Assembly: GCA_028688525.1 (NCBI GenBank)
Contig: JAQTYA010000004.1
Span: forward strand, 1-64,000
DNA length: 64,000 nucleotides
DNA from: Methylococcus sp.
GTDB lineage: Bacteria > Pseudomonadota > Gammaproteobacteria > Methylococcales > Methylococcaceae
Direction of reading: 5' to 3'
A program made the translations under genes and the position numbers. A model generated the notes under the pieces. The model saw only the letters and a list, made by a program, of their open reading frames with translations. It searched no databases and was not told where the DNA came from. This document shows, piece after piece, positions 19,506 to 31,667 of the stretch. How positions within the stretch are numbered: position 1 is the stretch's first letter; each line of letters opens with the position of its first letter.

Positions 19506-20126
19506 TCAGACGCAGCCCCCCGCCGTGGTGCTTTCCTTGCAAATGTAGGTGCTAAGGCGAAATATCCGCCGGTATTCGTTGCCTTCGCCGTAATTGCCTT
19601 CGCCGCAAGTGTCGGTCGCGTTGTCGGAGCCTTCTTCGGGCAGCGAGGGGTCGCGGCCGCGCCAGACGATGGTGACGGTGTACTGTCCGGAGCCGCCGGC
19701 ATTGCTGCTGGTGACACAAAGGGTCGGGTTTGCCAATCCGCCCACCTGGGTTTGGTTTTCCCCCGAGCCGGTGGTTTCGGCCGCGCCGGACAGGGTCAGC
19801 CAGGCGTCCCGGCGGTCGCAGCTTGCGCGGTTGGCCGAAGCCGAGCAATCGAGCGTCGTGCTGAATGTGCTGCTGCTGTCGATATCGGCGACATAACTGC
19901 CCAGGGCATTGGTGTTCAAGCGCATCCGTTCCAATAGGTCTTGCGCGGCGGCGGAGGCCAGGCTGCGCTGGGCGGATTCGAACGAGGCCTTGCGCGCGGT
20001 GATCTGCAACGCTGCAAGCCCGAGTAAGGCTACAGCGAAGACGAAAACGCTGATGAGGACTTCGATCAGGGTGAATCCGCCATGGCGTCGCCGAATCTGA
20101 CGTCGGATCATGTCAGCGGCAGTCAT
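19506..20126 (-). CDS. pilV: Type IV pilus modification protein PilV
   Basis: GGFTLIEVLISVFVFAVALLGLAALQ; start at 20126 or 20111. Confidence 0.9.
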   Translation of the reverse strand: MTAADMIRRQIRRRHGGFTLIEVLISVFVFAVALLGLAALQITARKASFESAQRSLASAAAQDLLERMRLNTNALGSYVADIDSSSTFSTTLDCSASANRASCDRRDAWLTLSGAAETTGSGENQTQVGGLANPTLCVTSSNAGGSGQYTVTIVWRGRDPSLPEEGSDNATDTCGEGNYGEGNEYRRIFRLSTYICKESTTAGGCV

Positions 20127-20661
20127 CGTCGGAAAGATTGGTGCGCTCACTACCCTTCTCCTGGATTTTGTCGCCATCGTCGTCGCGGGTGGTCCGTAGG
20201 CGCCCGGTCATGGCAAGCACCAAGCCCCGCGCTTTGGTGTAGCCGCGGCTGTCGCAGAAGATGAACGTGCCGTTGTTCACCCCGTTCAGGAATCCTTTGC
20301 CGTCGTATGACACTCGGTCGCTGCCCGTGTACTTGAGGTTCATAGCCATAGGAGACGATACCGACTCGTGCACCCTTAACACTGTCGCTCCGGCCAGGAC
20401 GAGCCAGCCCTCCGTCCAGGTCTTGGCATCGTCGCAGCCGGTATCGCCGGTGTTGCGTTTGCAAACAGTAACGATGTCATTGCGCTTCACCGCTTCGCTG
20501 CGGGCATAGCTCAAATCGGCGACCAGCGCATTGATCTGGGCGGACATCCGGTTGTCCAGGATCAGGTCGCGGAAACCCGGGATGCCCACCGTGATCAGGA
20601 TGGCGGCGATGGCGATCCCGATCATGAGTTCGATCAGCGTGAAGCCTGCGGTGTTGCGCAT
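20113..20661 (-). CDS. fimT: GspH/FimT-type pseudopilin
   Basis: [57 protein letters not shown]. Confidence 0.88.
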   Translation of the reverse strand: MRNTAGFTLIELMIGIAIAAILITVGIPGFRDLILDNRMSAQINALVADLSYARSEAVKRNDIVTVCKRNTGDTGCDDAKTWTEGWLVLAGATVLRVHESVSSPMAMNLKYTGSDRVSYDGKGFLNGVNNGTFIFCDSRGYTKARGLVLAMTGRLRTTRDDDGDKIQEKGSERTNLSDDDCR

Positions 20662-20729
20662 AGGGCGATCCTCGGTGCCATGACCGTAAACGTTCGCTAT
20701 CGAAATCCTCATCTCCCCGGCCGAGGGCG

Positions 20730-21794
20730 CTAGGCAACCAGGTCGAGAAATCCGGTGACTTCTTCGCGGTCGTGGTAGAGCTGGCGGAACCTCAGGCGAT
20801 GGGGTATCCCTTCCTGAAACAGCCGTTCCTCGATGAGGTTCCGGCAGCGCTTGACTTCCTCGTAGCGCTTGTTCATCGGTAATTTTAGATTGAATACAGC
20901 ATAACGGAAGGCACCGTCAGCGGCCCAATCGGCGACCAGCCGGGCGATGCGCGAGGGTTGTTCCACCATGTCGCAGACCAGCCAGTCGACCCGCTTAGGC
21001 GGGCGGTAGCGGAAGCCGTCGGCGCGCTGGTGGGTGACCAAGCCGGATTCCATGAGGGCGGCGTCTATGTTGCCATTATCGACGGCGGTGGTGCGGATGT
21101 GGCGCCGCACCAACTGCCAGGTCCAGCCGCCGGGGGCAGCGCCCAGGTCGACCGCGGTCATGCCGGGTTGGGGCGTGATTTCGGGATGGTCTACGAATAC
21201 CAGGAAGGCTTCCTCCAGCTTGAGAGTGGAGCGGCTGGGCGCTGACCGCGGGAATTTGAGGCGGGGGATACCGCAGGGCCAGGGCGCCGAGTCGTTCGGC
21301 AGGGTGTAGCCGACGTAAGCGGCGGCGGAGCTCAGAAAAAAGACATGGAGGCGTGGGGCCGAAACTCCGCCGCCGAGCAGTCCCGCTTTGGTCGCGGCGG
21401 CGGTGAAGGGCGGTTCGAACTTGCGGGTGAATTGCGCGAGCTCCTTGGCCTCGTTGGTGTCCGCCGTTTCCAGCCACAGCGCCGAATAGCGTCGCTGCAG
21501 ACCGGCTGCCGCGGTGAGGAGCGGTTCGATGCGATCAGCGACCGGGAGCTCGGACAAGGGGCCGAGGGCGAAGATCCGCTGGCGGGCGAAGATCAGTTCG
21601 TCGAAACGCAGTTCGGGGGCGTGCGCGTCGAGAACGTCCGGCTCATGCGCGACGAAGACTACGTAGGCCGAGTTTTCCTTCGCTTTGATGTAGCCGGATA
21701 TTCCCGCAATGCTGGTCTGCTCCTGGATTTCGGCGGCACATTCCTTTTCGAAGCCGCGGCGGCAGTAAAGGAGGATCGAGGTGGGTGATGTCAA
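20730..21794 (-). CDS. rlmM: 23S rRNA (cytidine-2'-O)-methyltransferase RlmM
   Basis: ILLYCRRGFEKECAAEIQ..., MTAVDLGAAPGGWTWQLVRR, DWLVCDMVEQPSRIA, FNLKLPMNKRYEEV; TTG start proposed at 21794. Confidence 0.88.
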   Translation of the reverse strand: MTSPTSILLYCRRGFEKECAAEIQEQTSIAGISGYIKAKENSAYVVFVAHEPDVLDAHAPELRFDELIFARQRIFALGPLSELPVADRIEPLLTAAAGLQRRYSALWLETADTNEAKELAQFTRKFEPPFTAAATKAGLLGGGVSAPRLHVFFLSSAAAYVGYTLPNDSAPWPCGIPRLKFPRSAPSRSTLKLEEAFLVFVDHPEITPQPGMTAVDLGAAPGGWTWQLVRRHIRTTAVDNGNIDAALMESGLVTHQRADGFRYRPPKRVDWLVCDMVEQPSRIARLVADWAADGAFRYAVFNLKLPMNKRYEEVKRCRNLIEERLFQEGIPHRLRFRQLYHDREEVTGFLDLVA

Positions 21795-21869
21795 GGCTTT
21801 ACCTGCAGCCGGGGCTGGTTTAAGTTGAGGCGCGACCTCGCATTCTAACCGACATCCGCAGTTCCGACC

Positions 21870-23084
21870 GTGAGCTCCCCTCGTATTCTGGCCGACCGGG
21901 TCAGCAAGAAATTCTGTCGCTCCCTGAGCCATTCCTTGTGGTATTCGATGCGGGACGCGGGGCGCCGTGTCATCGGGCGCCGCCCGGCGGCAGATTTGCG
22001 CAGCGGCGAGTTCTGGGCGGTGCGGGACGTGTCTTTCGAAGTTGCGCCGGGCGAGTGTCTGGCTCTGATCGGCCCGAACGGCGCCGGCAAGAGCACGCTG
22101 CTGCGGATGCTCAACCGCGAGTACTGCCCGGATGCCGGAAGGATCGCCATGAGCGGCGCGGTGAAGCCGCTGATCCGTTTGGGCAGCGGTTTGCAGCCGA
22201 TGTACACGGGGCGGGAAAACATCTATTTGAAATGCGCGGAACTGGGGTTGTCCAAGCGCGACACCGACGCCAAGCTGGATGAGATCGTCGCCTTCGCCGA
22301 ACTGGAAGCGGCGCTGGAGCGGCCGGTCAAGCAATATTCCGATGGCATGTACGCCAGGCTAGAGTTCGCCGTCGCCACCTGCATGCCGGTAGATGTCCTG
22401 CTCATCGACGAGGTGCTGGCAGTGGGCGACGTTTCGTTCCAGCTGCGCTGTCTGGATCGGCTCAATGCGCTGAAGCGCGGCGGCAGTGCGCTGGTATTCG
22501 TTTCGCATTCGGAAATGAATGTGCTTCAGGTGGCCGACCGCTGCCTGTTGCTGTTCGATGGTCGGACCTTGGCCCAAGGTAAGCCGGAGGCGGTGTTCGG
22601 CAAGTATTACGCGGCGGTGGGCTACTTCAATCGGAATTTGAAGGCGTTGGGCGCGTTGCCGGTCCAGCCCGAAAACTGTTCGGCCGGGCTGGATTTCGCG
22701 GTTCGGCGGGCCGAGCCCCGCAAGGCCGTGCCGGGCCAGCCGCTTGCGCTAGCGCTGGAATACCGCGCCGAGCGGGATTTCGGCGCCGCCGAACTGCAAC
22801 TGGAATTTTGGAATACGGCAGGCTTGTTGACCGCGACGAGCCAGACGGGGCAGCTACGCCTTACCTGTGGTCAGGGCTGCATCGCCGTGGATCTGCCGTT
22901 TCTGGGGCTGGAGGCCGGTATCTATAGCATTGCCGTATCCGCCACGGAGGGCGGCCGCCTTCTAGCTTACCGGGGCGAGGCGGAGCGACTCCTGGTCGAG
23001 CAGCTGGCTTGCGGGCGCGCCGGCGGCTTCGGCATTCTGGAAGCGCGATTTCGCCCCCCAACGATTTCTAGCGGAGACCATTGA
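21870..23084 (+). CDS. Polysaccharide-export ABC transporter ATPase (Wzt/TagH-like) with C-terminal carbohydrate-binding-like domain
   Basis: [19 protein letters not shown] (Walker A), VKQYSDGMYARLEFAVA (signature), VLLIDEVLAVGD (Walker B), Wzt-type C-terminal domain. Confidence 0.85.
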   Translation: MSSPRILADRVSKKFCRSLSHSLWYSMRDAGRRVIGRRPAADLRSGEFWAVRDVSFEVAPGECLALIGPNGAGKSTLLRMLNREYCPDAGRIAMSGAVKPLIRLGSGLQPMYTGRENIYLKCAELGLSKRDTDAKLDEIVAFAELEAALERPVKQYSDGMYARLEFAVATCMPVDVLLIDEVLAVGDVSFQLRCLDRLNALKRGGSALVFVSHSEMNVLQVADRCLLLFDGRTLAQGKPEAVFGKYYAAVGYFNRNLKALGALPVQPENCSAGLDFAVRRAEPRKAVPGQPLALALEYRAERDFGAAELQLEFWNTAGLLTATSQTGQLRLTCGQGCIAVDLPFLGLEAGIYSIAVSATEGGRLLAYRGEAERLLVEQLACGRAGGFGILEARFRPPTISSGDH

Positions 23085-23085
23085 A

Positions 23086-23508
23086 ATGACGCAGGAGCAT
23101 TGCGAAATTCCCCGGCATCTCGTGAACCAGATACTGCATCTAGCACAGACGGCGCCTGGCGCCGAGGTCTGCGGTCTGATCGGTGCCGTAAGCGGGCAGC
23201 CGCTGCGGTGTTACCCGGTGCGCAACGCGGCAGACCGGCCGGAATGCCGCTTTCTCCTCGACCCCAAAGAACAGATCGATGCCATGAGAGCGATGCGGGA
23301 ACGCGGCGAGGAGCTGTTCGCGATCTTCCATTCTCATCCCACGGCTGCGGCGATACCCTCCCCGGTCGATCTCGAGTTCGCCGCCTATCCCGAGGCTTTA
23401 CATCTGATCGTTTCGCTGAATACCAAGGGCGTGCTGGAAATGCGCGGCTTTCGCATCGGTGCGGAGCGGGCGGTCGCCGAGGTCCAGTTGCTGCTGGCGT
23501 CGGAATGA
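23086..23508 (+). CDS. M67-family metallopeptidase (JAMM/MPN+)
   Basis: EVCGLIG...FHSHPTAAAIPSPVDLEFA matches the JAMM HxHPx(n)SxxD pattern. Confidence 0.88.
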   Translation: MTQEHCEIPRHLVNQILHLAQTAPGAEVCGLIGAVSGQPLRCYPVRNAADRPECRFLLDPKEQIDAMRAMRERGEELFAIFHSHPTAAAIPSPVDLEFAAYPEALHLIVSLNTKGVLEMRGFRIGAERAVAEVQLLLASE

Positions 23509-23512
23509 TCCG

Positions 23513-26179
23513 TTAACCGGCTGTTTCGTGGTTTTCCCGGTAGATCCAGCCGCGCCGCCGCATCCATTTCTCCAGTTCCACCGCCCAGAACACTATGCTG
23601 GAGAGTCCCAAGCAGACGCCCAGTTCCCCGGCGCTCAGCGCTTCCGTCTTGAATATCGGCTGCAGGACCGGCACATACAGCACCGCCATCTGTAGGGCGA
23701 TCGTGAGCAGCACCGCTGCGAATAGCGGCTTGTTCGAGAACAGGCCCTGGCGGAACAGCGATTCCTGCTCCGAACGCACGGCCAGCACATTGCTCATCTG
23801 CGACAGCGTGAGCACGGTGAATACCACGCTTTGCCAGTGTGCCGAACCGGAATGGTAGGCCCAAGCCTGGGACAGCAGGGTGATGCCGCCCATAAGCAGG
23901 CCGATCCACAGGATGTGCTGCCACATGCCGTGGGCGAATAGGCTTTCCCGCGGCGGGCGGGGCGGCCGCTGCATGAGGCCTTTTTCCTCCGGCTCCAGCG
24001 CGAGCGCCAGGCCAGGCAAGCCATCCGTAACCAGATTGATCCACAAAATATGGATCGGCAGCAGCGGCGTGGGCAGCATCAGGAACGGTGCCAGGAACAG
24101 CGTCCAGACCTCCGCCGAGTTGCTGGTCATGGCGTATTTCACGAACTTGCGGATGTTGTCGAAGATGTGCCGGCCTTCCCGCACCGCGCCGACGATGGAG
24201 GCGAAGTTGTCGTCCAGTAGTACCATATGGGAGGCTTCGCGGGCCACGTCGGTGCCGATCTTGCCCATGGCCACGCCGATGTTGGCGCATTTAAGCGCGG
24301 GGGCGTCGTTGACACCGTCGCCGGTCATCGCGACGAATTCGCCCTTATCTTGTAGCGCCCGAACGATCTTGATCTTCTGCTCCGGGGCGACGCGGGCGTA
24401 GACTCTGATGTCCTCCACACGTCGCTCGAACTCCTCCAGGCTCATCCTCGCCAGCTCCTCGCCGGTCAGCACCTCGTCGCCGTCTTCGGCAATGCCGAGG
24501 CGGCGGGCGATAGTCCGTGCGGTGGCGGGATGGTCGCCGGTAATCATCACCGGCTTGATGCCGGCGGTTTTGCACAGCGCCACTGCTTCCGCTGCCTCCG
24601 GCCGAGACGGGTCCATGAGCCCGACTAAACCGAGGAAGCACAATCCGGTTTCGACGGCATCGGAGCAATGGACATCGGCTGGTGCTTCCGGCCATTCCCG
24701 ATAAGCCAAGGCCAGGACGCGCAGGCCGTCGGCTGCCATCCGCTCGGCGATGTCGTGCAGGACTTTCGGCTGGATCGGACGGGAACCTTCGACGGTCCAT
24801 TGGTCGGTGCAGCGGGGCAGCAGTTTTTCCGGAGCGCCCTTGGTATAGGAGATCAAGGCATCGTTTTCGCGGTGCAGCGTGGTCATCAGCTTGCGCTCGG
24901 AATCGAACGGAATTTCCGCGGCCCGGGGATGCGTGATGGCGAGATGGATGCCTTGATAGCCGGCCGCGGCGGCGGCTTCGTACAGGGCGGTTTCGGTCGG
25001 GTCGCCGAGCAGGCGTCCGTCCTTGTCGATCCGGACGTCGTTGTTCAAAGCCATCGCGCGCAGCAGGATCGGCGGCAATTCACCGTCCGTATGCCCATCC
25101 ACATGGAATGCTTCGGCCTGCATCCGGTTTTGGGTGAGGGTGCCGGTCTTGTCGGAGCAGATATAGGTCACTGAGCCGAGGGTTTCGACCGCGGGCAGAC
25201 GGCGGATCAGCACATGCTGCCGGATCATCTTGCGCGCGCCCAGCGCTAGGGAGACCGTTGCGACCGCCGGCAGGGCTTCCGGAATGGCGGCAACCGCCAG
25301 GCTGACTGCGGTCAGGAACATCAGCAGCGGCTGCTCGCCGCGCAGCAGACCGACTACGAAGATGATGGCGCAGATCGCCAGCACCAGCAGCGCCAGCCGC
25401 TTGCCGAGCTGAGCCAGGCGGTTCTGCAGCGGGGTGCGGCTTTCCTTCTCGTCGCGCAAGAGTTGAGCGATCTTGCCGAGTTCGGTTTCCATACCGGTGG
25501 CGATCACACCGCCCAGGCCCCGGCCGTAGGTAACGATCGTGCCCTTGTAGGCCATGTTGCGGCGGTCTCCGAGCGCGGCGTCCGGGTCCCGTATCGCTTC
25601 GACGGATTTGCCTACCGGCTGGGACTCGCCGGTCAGCGCAGCCTCTTCCACCCGGAGCTGCGCAGTGTCCAGCAGACGGATGTCGGCGGGCACGATGTTG
25701 CCGGCCTCCATCAGCACCAAGTCGCCGGGAACCAGTTCGTGGGCCGGCAGCTCGTGGTGCTGTCCGTCCCGGAGGACTCGTGCGGTGGGAGCTGCCATGC
25801 TCTTCAGCGCGGCGATGGCGCGTTCGGCCCGGTATTCTTGGACGAAGCCGATGACCGCGTTCAGGACGACGATCACCACGATGGTCAAGGTATCGGCCAG
25901 CTCGCCGACCAGGCCCGAGACGATGCCGGCCAGGATGAGCACCACGATCATGAAGTCGGCGAACTGTCCCAGGAGCATGGACAGCGGGCCACGCGGACGC
26001 TGTTCGGCGATGAGGTTCGGACCCTGCTCGGCGAGGCGCTGTTCGGCTTCCTGCTGCGACAGCCCTGCTTGCGGATCGACCTTGAGCCAGGCGGCGGTCT
26101 GCCACGGTTCCAGCAAATGCCAGTGGGTCGGCGGAGTAGCCTTCCGATTCGCGGGCGCTTTGCGTTTCATGGTGAACAT
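23513..26179 (-). CDS. P-type cation-transporting ATPase (PMR1/Ca2+ type)
   Basis: 888 aa; TGESQPVGK, AAIPEALPAVATVSLALGARKM, CSDKTGTLTQN, MTGDGVNDAPALK. Confidence 0.9.
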   Translation of the reverse strand: MFTMKRKAPANRKATPPTHWHLLEPWQTAAWLKVDPQAGLSQQEAEQRLAEQGPNLIAEQRPRGPLSMLLGQFADFMIVVLILAGIVSGLVGELADTLTIVVIVVLNAVIGFVQEYRAERAIAALKSMAAPTARVLRDGQHHELPAHELVPGDLVLMEAGNIVPADIRLLDTAQLRVEEAALTGESQPVGKSVEAIRDPDAALGDRRNMAYKGTIVTYGRGLGGVIATGMETELGKIAQLLRDEKESRTPLQNRLAQLGKRLALLVLAICAIIFVVGLLRGEQPLLMFLTAVSLAVAAIPEALPAVATVSLALGARKMIRQHVLIRRLPAVETLGSVTYICSDKTGTLTQNRMQAEAFHVDGHTDGELPPILLRAMALNNDVRIDKDGRLLGDPTETALYEAAAAAGYQGIHLAITHPRAAEIPFDSERKLMTTLHRENDALISYTKGAPEKLLPRCTDQWTVEGSRPIQPKVLHDIAERMAADGLRVLALAYREWPEAPADVHCSDAVETGLCFLGLVGLMDPSRPEAAEAVALCKTAGIKPVMITGDHPATARTIARRLGIAEDGDEVLTGEELARMSLEEFERRVEDIRVYARVAPEQKIKIVRALQDKGEFVAMTGDGVNDAPALKCANIGVAMGKIGTDVAREASHMVLLDDNFASIVGAVREGRHIFDNIRKFVKYAMTSNSAEVWTLFLAPFLMLPTPLLPIHILWINLVTDGLPGLALALEPEEKGLMQRPPRPPRESLFAHGMWQHILWIGLLMGGITLLSQAWAYHSGSAHWQSVVFTVLTLSQMSNVLAVRSEQESLFRQGLFSNKPLFAAVLLTIALQMAVLYVPVLQPIFKTEALSAGELGVCLGLSSIVFWAVELEKWMRRRGWIYRENHETAG

Positions 26180-26315
26180 CCTTGGCGGTTCACCCCCGGA
26201 TATTGGGGCGGTATCCGCCTAGGGTAGCCGGCTTGGCGTTTTGGCGAAAGCCGGCAGGGGGAGGCAGCAGGTGGATGGGCCTCGATCTTTGGCCCACCCA
26301 CTTGGGCTCAAAAGC

Positions 26316-27746
26316 TTATTGCAGCTTCTGCTTGAGCAACTCGTTGAGCTGGGCCGGGTTGGCCTTGCCCTGGGTCGCTTTCATGGCCTGGCCGACGAAG
26401 AAGCCGAACAGCTTGTCCTTGCCGGAACGGTACTGGGCGAGCTGCTCGGGGTTGGCGGCGATGATCTCGTCGATGATCGCTTCGATCGCGCCGGTGTCGG
26501 TGATCTGCTTGAGATCCTGTTTCTCGATGATGGTATCGGCATCATCGTTGGATTCCCACATACTCGCAAAAACTGGCTTCGCAGTATTTCCCGATATGGT
26601 TTTGTCCGAAATGCGCAGGATCAGACCTGCTAGTCGGTCGGGTTTGACCGGGCTTTGCTCGATTTCCAGGCCAGCTTTATTCAGCGCAGCGGCTAATTCA
26701 CCCATCACCCAATTTGCGCAGAGTTTGGGGTCACATCCGGAGTCTTTCACAACGCTCTCGAAATAGTCAGCTACTTCGCGGGTCGCGGTCAACACCTCGG
26801 CATCGTAATCGCTCAGGCCGTACTGGTCCTTGAAGCGGTCGCGCTTGGCGTCCGGCAGCTCCGGCAGCGTGGCTTTGACCTCCTCGATGAAGCCGTTGCT
26901 GATTTCCAGCGGCAGCAGGTCCGGATCGGGGAAGTAGCGGTAGTCGTTAGCCTCTTCCTTGCTGCGCATGGAGCGGGTCTCGTCCTTGACCGAGTCGTAC
27001 AGGCGGGTTTCCTGGATCACCTGGCCGCCGCTCTCCAGAATTTCGATCTGGCGCTCGATTTCGTAGTTGATCGCCTTTTCCACGAAACGGAAGGAGTTGA
27101 GATTCTTGATCTCGGCGCGGGTGCCGAATTTCTCCTGGCCCTTGGGCCGGATCGAGACGTTGGCGTCGCAGCGGAACGAGCCTTCCTGCATGTTGCCGTC
27201 GCAGATCTCGAGATAGCGCACCAGGGCGTGCAGCTTCTTCATGTAGGCCACGGCTTCCTTGGCCGAGCGCAGGTCCGGCTCGGACACGATCTCCAATAGC
27301 GGGGTGCCGGCCCGGTTCAGGTCGATGCCGCTGTAGCCGTGGAAGTCCTCGTGCAGCGACTTGCCGGCGTCTTCCTCCAGATGGGCGCGGGTGACGCCGA
27401 TGGTCAGCTCTTTCCCGTCGACATTGATGCCGAGCTGGCCGCGCGCGACCACGGGCAGATCATACTGGCTGATCTGGTAGCCCTTGGGCAGGTCGGGGTA
27501 GAAATAGTTCTTGCGGGCGAACACCGAGACCGGCGAGATTTCGGCGCCGATGGCCAGGCCGAACTTGACTGCCATGCGCACGGCTTCGCGGTTGAGCACC
27601 GGCAGCACGCCTGGCAGGCCGAGATCGACGGCGCAGGCCTGGGTGTTGGGTTCGGCACCGTAGGCGGTGGGGGCGCCGGAGAATATCTTTGATCGGGTAG
27701 CGAGCTGGGCGTGAATTTCCAGCCCGATGACGGTTTCCCATTCCAT
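26316..27746 (-). CDS. gatB: Asp-tRNA(Asn)/Glu-tRNA(Gln) amidotransferase subunit B
   Basis: [51 protein letters not shown]. Confidence 0.97.
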   Translation of the reverse strand: MEWETVIGLEIHAQLATRSKIFSGAPTAYGAEPNTQACAVDLGLPGVLPVLNREAVRMAVKFGLAIGAEISPVSVFARKNYFYPDLPKGYQISQYDLPVVARGQLGINVDGKELTIGVTRAHLEEDAGKSLHEDFHGYSGIDLNRAGTPLLEIVSEPDLRSAKEAVAYMKKLHALVRYLEICDGNMQEGSFRCDANVSIRPKGQEKFGTRAEIKNLNSFRFVEKAINYEIERQIEILESGGQVIQETRLYDSVKDETRSMRSKEEANDYRYFPDPDLLPLEISNGFIEEVKATLPELPDAKRDRFKDQYGLSDYDAEVLTATREVADYFESVVKDSGCDPKLCANWVMGELAAALNKAGLEIEQSPVKPDRLAGLILRISDKTISGNTAKPVFASMWESNDDADTIIEKQDLKQITDTGAIEAIIDEIIAANPEQLAQYRSGKDKLFGFFVGQAMKATQGKANPAQLNELLKQKLQ

Positions 27747-27771
27747 GTTCGGTTACACCTGAGCTTTTGGG

Positions 27772-29229
27772 TTAATCGGCGATGCCGGCCGGGGCGCGGG
27801 TATGCCAGTCGGTGGCCTGCTGATAGCGGTGGGCGACGTTCAGCAGTCGATCCTCGCTGAAATAGCTGCCGATGATCTGCATGCCGACGGGCAGGCCGTT
27901 GGAGAAGCCCACCGGGACCGACATGCCGGGCAGGCCGGCCAGGTTCACGGCGATGGTATAGATGTCCGACAAATACATAGCGATCGGGTCCGCGCTTTTG
28001 GCGCCGAACTCGAAGGCGACCGAAGGCGCGGTCGGGCCCATGATGACGTCTACCTCCTCGAAGGCGCGGCGGAAGTCCTCGCTGATGAGACGGCGGATTT
28101 TCTGCGCCTTGAGGTAATAGGCGTCGTAATAGCCGGCCGACAGCGCGTAAGTGCCGATCAGGATGCGGCGCTTGACCTCGGCGCCGAAACCTTCGCCCCG
28201 CGAGCGGGTGTAGAGATCGGCTAAGTCTGCGGGGTTCTCGCAGCGGTGGCCGAAGCGGACGCCGTCGAAGCGGGCTAGGTTGGACGAGCATTCTGCCGGG
28301 GCGACCACGTAATAAGCCGGGGCCGACAGATGCATGTTCGGCAGGGAGATTTCCTTGACGGTGGCGCCCAGCCTCTTGTACTCGTCCACGGCATCCTGGA
28401 TCAGGCTAGCGATGGCAGGATCGAGGCCTTCGCCGAAAAATTCCGTGGGCAGGCCGATGCGCAAGCCTTCTAGGCTGTTGCCCAAGGCGGCGCGATAGTC
28501 CGGTACCGGACGGTCGACACAGGTCGAATCGCGCTCGTCGAAGCCGGCCATGGCCTGCAGCATGATGGCGCAGTCCTCGGCGGTGCGGGCCATTGGGCCG
28601 GCCTGGTCCAGGCTGGAAGCGAAGGCGATCATACCCCAGCGCGACACCCGGCCGTAGGTCGGCTTGATGCCGGTGATGCCGCAGAAAGCCGCCGGCTGAC
28701 GGATCGAGCCGCCGGTATCGGTACCGGTTGCGCCCGGGGTCAGCCGAGCGGCGATGGAGGCAGCCGAACCGCCGGAAGAGCCGCCGGGGACGGTGGACGT
28801 GTTCCAGGGATTCTTCACTGGGCCATAGAAGCTGGTCTCGTTGGACGAACCCATGGCGAATTCGTCCATGTTCAGCTTGCCCAGCATGACCGCACCGGCG
28901 GCGTTGAAGCGCTCGACTACGCTGGCGTCATAGGGCGAGATGAAGTTGTCCAGCATCCGGGAGCCGCAACTGGTGCGTACGCCTTTCGTGCAGAAGATGT
29001 CTTTTTGCGCGATCGGGACGCCTGTCAATGCACTGGCCGCGCCACGGGCGATGCGCTCGTCCGCGGCTTGCGCCTGGGCGAGGGCGGTTTCTTCGGTGAC
29101 CGTGACGAAGCAGTTGAGGCGGGTATCGAGACGCGTGATGCGCTCCAGGCAGGCTCGCGTCAGTTCGAGGCTGCTGAATTCTTTCCGTTCGAGACCTGTG
29201 GCCAATTCGGCGATGGTCTTGTGGTGCAT
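27772..29229 (-). CDS. gatA: Asp-tRNA(Asn)/Glu-tRNA(Gln) amidotransferase subunit A
   Basis: Amidase signature [36 protein letters not shown]. Confidence 0.97.
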   Translation of the reverse strand: MHHKTIAELATGLERKEFSSLELTRACLERITRLDTRLNCFVTVTEETALAQAQAADERIARGAASALTGVPIAQKDIFCTKGVRTSCGSRMLDNFISPYDASVVERFNAAGAVMLGKLNMDEFAMGSSNETSFYGPVKNPWNTSTVPGGSSGGSAASIAARLTPGATGTDTGGSIRQPAAFCGITGIKPTYGRVSRWGMIAFASSLDQAGPMARTAEDCAIMLQAMAGFDERDSTCVDRPVPDYRAALGNSLEGLRIGLPTEFFGEGLDPAIASLIQDAVDEYKRLGATVKEISLPNMHLSAPAYYVVAPAECSSNLARFDGVRFGHRCENPADLADLYTRSRGEGFGAEVKRRILIGTYALSAGYYDAYYLKAQKIRRLISEDFRRAFEEVDVIMGPTAPSVAFEFGAKSADPIAMYLSDIYTIAVNLAGLPGMSVPVGFSNGLPVGMQIIGSYFSEDRLLNVAHRYQQATDWHTRAPAGIAD

Positions 29230-29288
29230 GCGGTAGGGCTCCGGAGTGTGCGGGTCGTGAATCGGATGGAACGAGCCGGGCAGCCGGC

Positions 29289-30734
<1,446 letters not shown>

Positions 30735-30752
30735 GTTCGTTCCCCATCAGCG

Positions 30753-31667
30753 TTGTACCGGGAGGGGTGCGCCATCAAACTCGCTTTCACCAAAAAGCCG
30801 GCCCAGAACTTCCGCTTGCTGGTTTTTGCCATCGTTTCCTTGGCGCTGCTGGCTGCAGAGCGCCGCGGCGCGGTCAGCTCGCTCCACAGCAGCCTGGACG
30901 CCGCCGTTTATCCCTTGCAGCAGCTCGTCAGCGCGCCTGTGCGCTTGGCTGAGTGGCTGCAGGAGAACGTGTCCGGATATAGCCGCATTCTGGAGGAAAA
31001 TCGGCGTCTCAAGGATGAGCACGCGCGCCTGGAGGCTCAGTTGCTGAAGTTTACGGCGCTGGAGCAGGAAAACATCCGGTTGCGGGCGTTGCTGGGCGCG
31101 TCGACCAAGATCGGCGAGCACTTTCTCATTGCCGAGCTGTTGTCGGTCAACCTGGTGCCCTATGAACATCTGGTGCTAGCCAATAAGGGTTCCAATATCG
31201 GCGTGCACGTCGGACAACCGGTATTCGATTCCCGCGGCGTGGTTGGACAGGTGCTGCGCGTTTCGCCTTTCAGCGCCGAAGTGATGCTGATCACCGATCC
31301 TAACCATGCGATCCCGGTCCAGGTCGAGCGCAACGGATTGCGAACGATCGCCGTCGGTTCCGGCCAAGCCGACCGGCTGATCCTGCCTTATCTGAGCGCC
31401 AGCGCAGATATCAAGGAGGGCGACCGGCTGCTCACTTCCGGGATGGGCGGCGTGTTTCCGGCCGGTTATCCGGTGGCGACGGTAGTGGATATTTCCAGCG
31501 CCGGTAGTTCGCTGGCCAAGGTATCCGCCGCTCCGATTGCTCCGCTGGAACGGATTCACGAGGTACTGCTGGTGTGGACCCATGCCGACACCCAGGCGGC
31601 GTCGGAGAGCCGGGAGCCGGCGGCGAAAGGCGCAGAAACGACGCCCCATCAACATGCGGTCCACTAA
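30753..31667 (+). CDS. mreC: Rod shape-determining protein MreC
   Basis: Single N-terminal TM plus MreC core (LVLANKGSNIGVHVGQPVFDSRGVVGQVLRVSPFSAEVMLITDPNHAIPVQ); between mreB and mreD; start uncertain (TTG at 30753). Confidence 0.93.
   Translation: MYREGCAIKLAFTKKPAQNFRLLVFAIVSLALLAAERRGAVSSLHSSLDAAVYPLQQLVSAPVRLAEWLQENVSGYSRILEENRRLKDEHARLEAQLLKFTALEQENIRLRALLGASTKIGEHFLIAELLSVNLVPYEHLVLANKGSNIGVHVGQPVFDSRGVVGQVLRVSPFSAEVMLITDPNHAIPVQVERNGLRTIAVGSGQADRLILPYLSASADIKEGDRLLTSGMGGVFPAGYPVATVVDISSAGSSLAKVSAAPIAPLERIHEVLLVWTHADTQAASESREPAAKGAETTPHQHAVH

Noticed and set aside
21795-22334. N-terminal extension of the rlmM ORF (track start 22334)
   Set aside because: The extra ~180 aa overlap the divergent ABC ATPase and show no homology; a TTG at 21794 gives the expected RlmM N-terminus.
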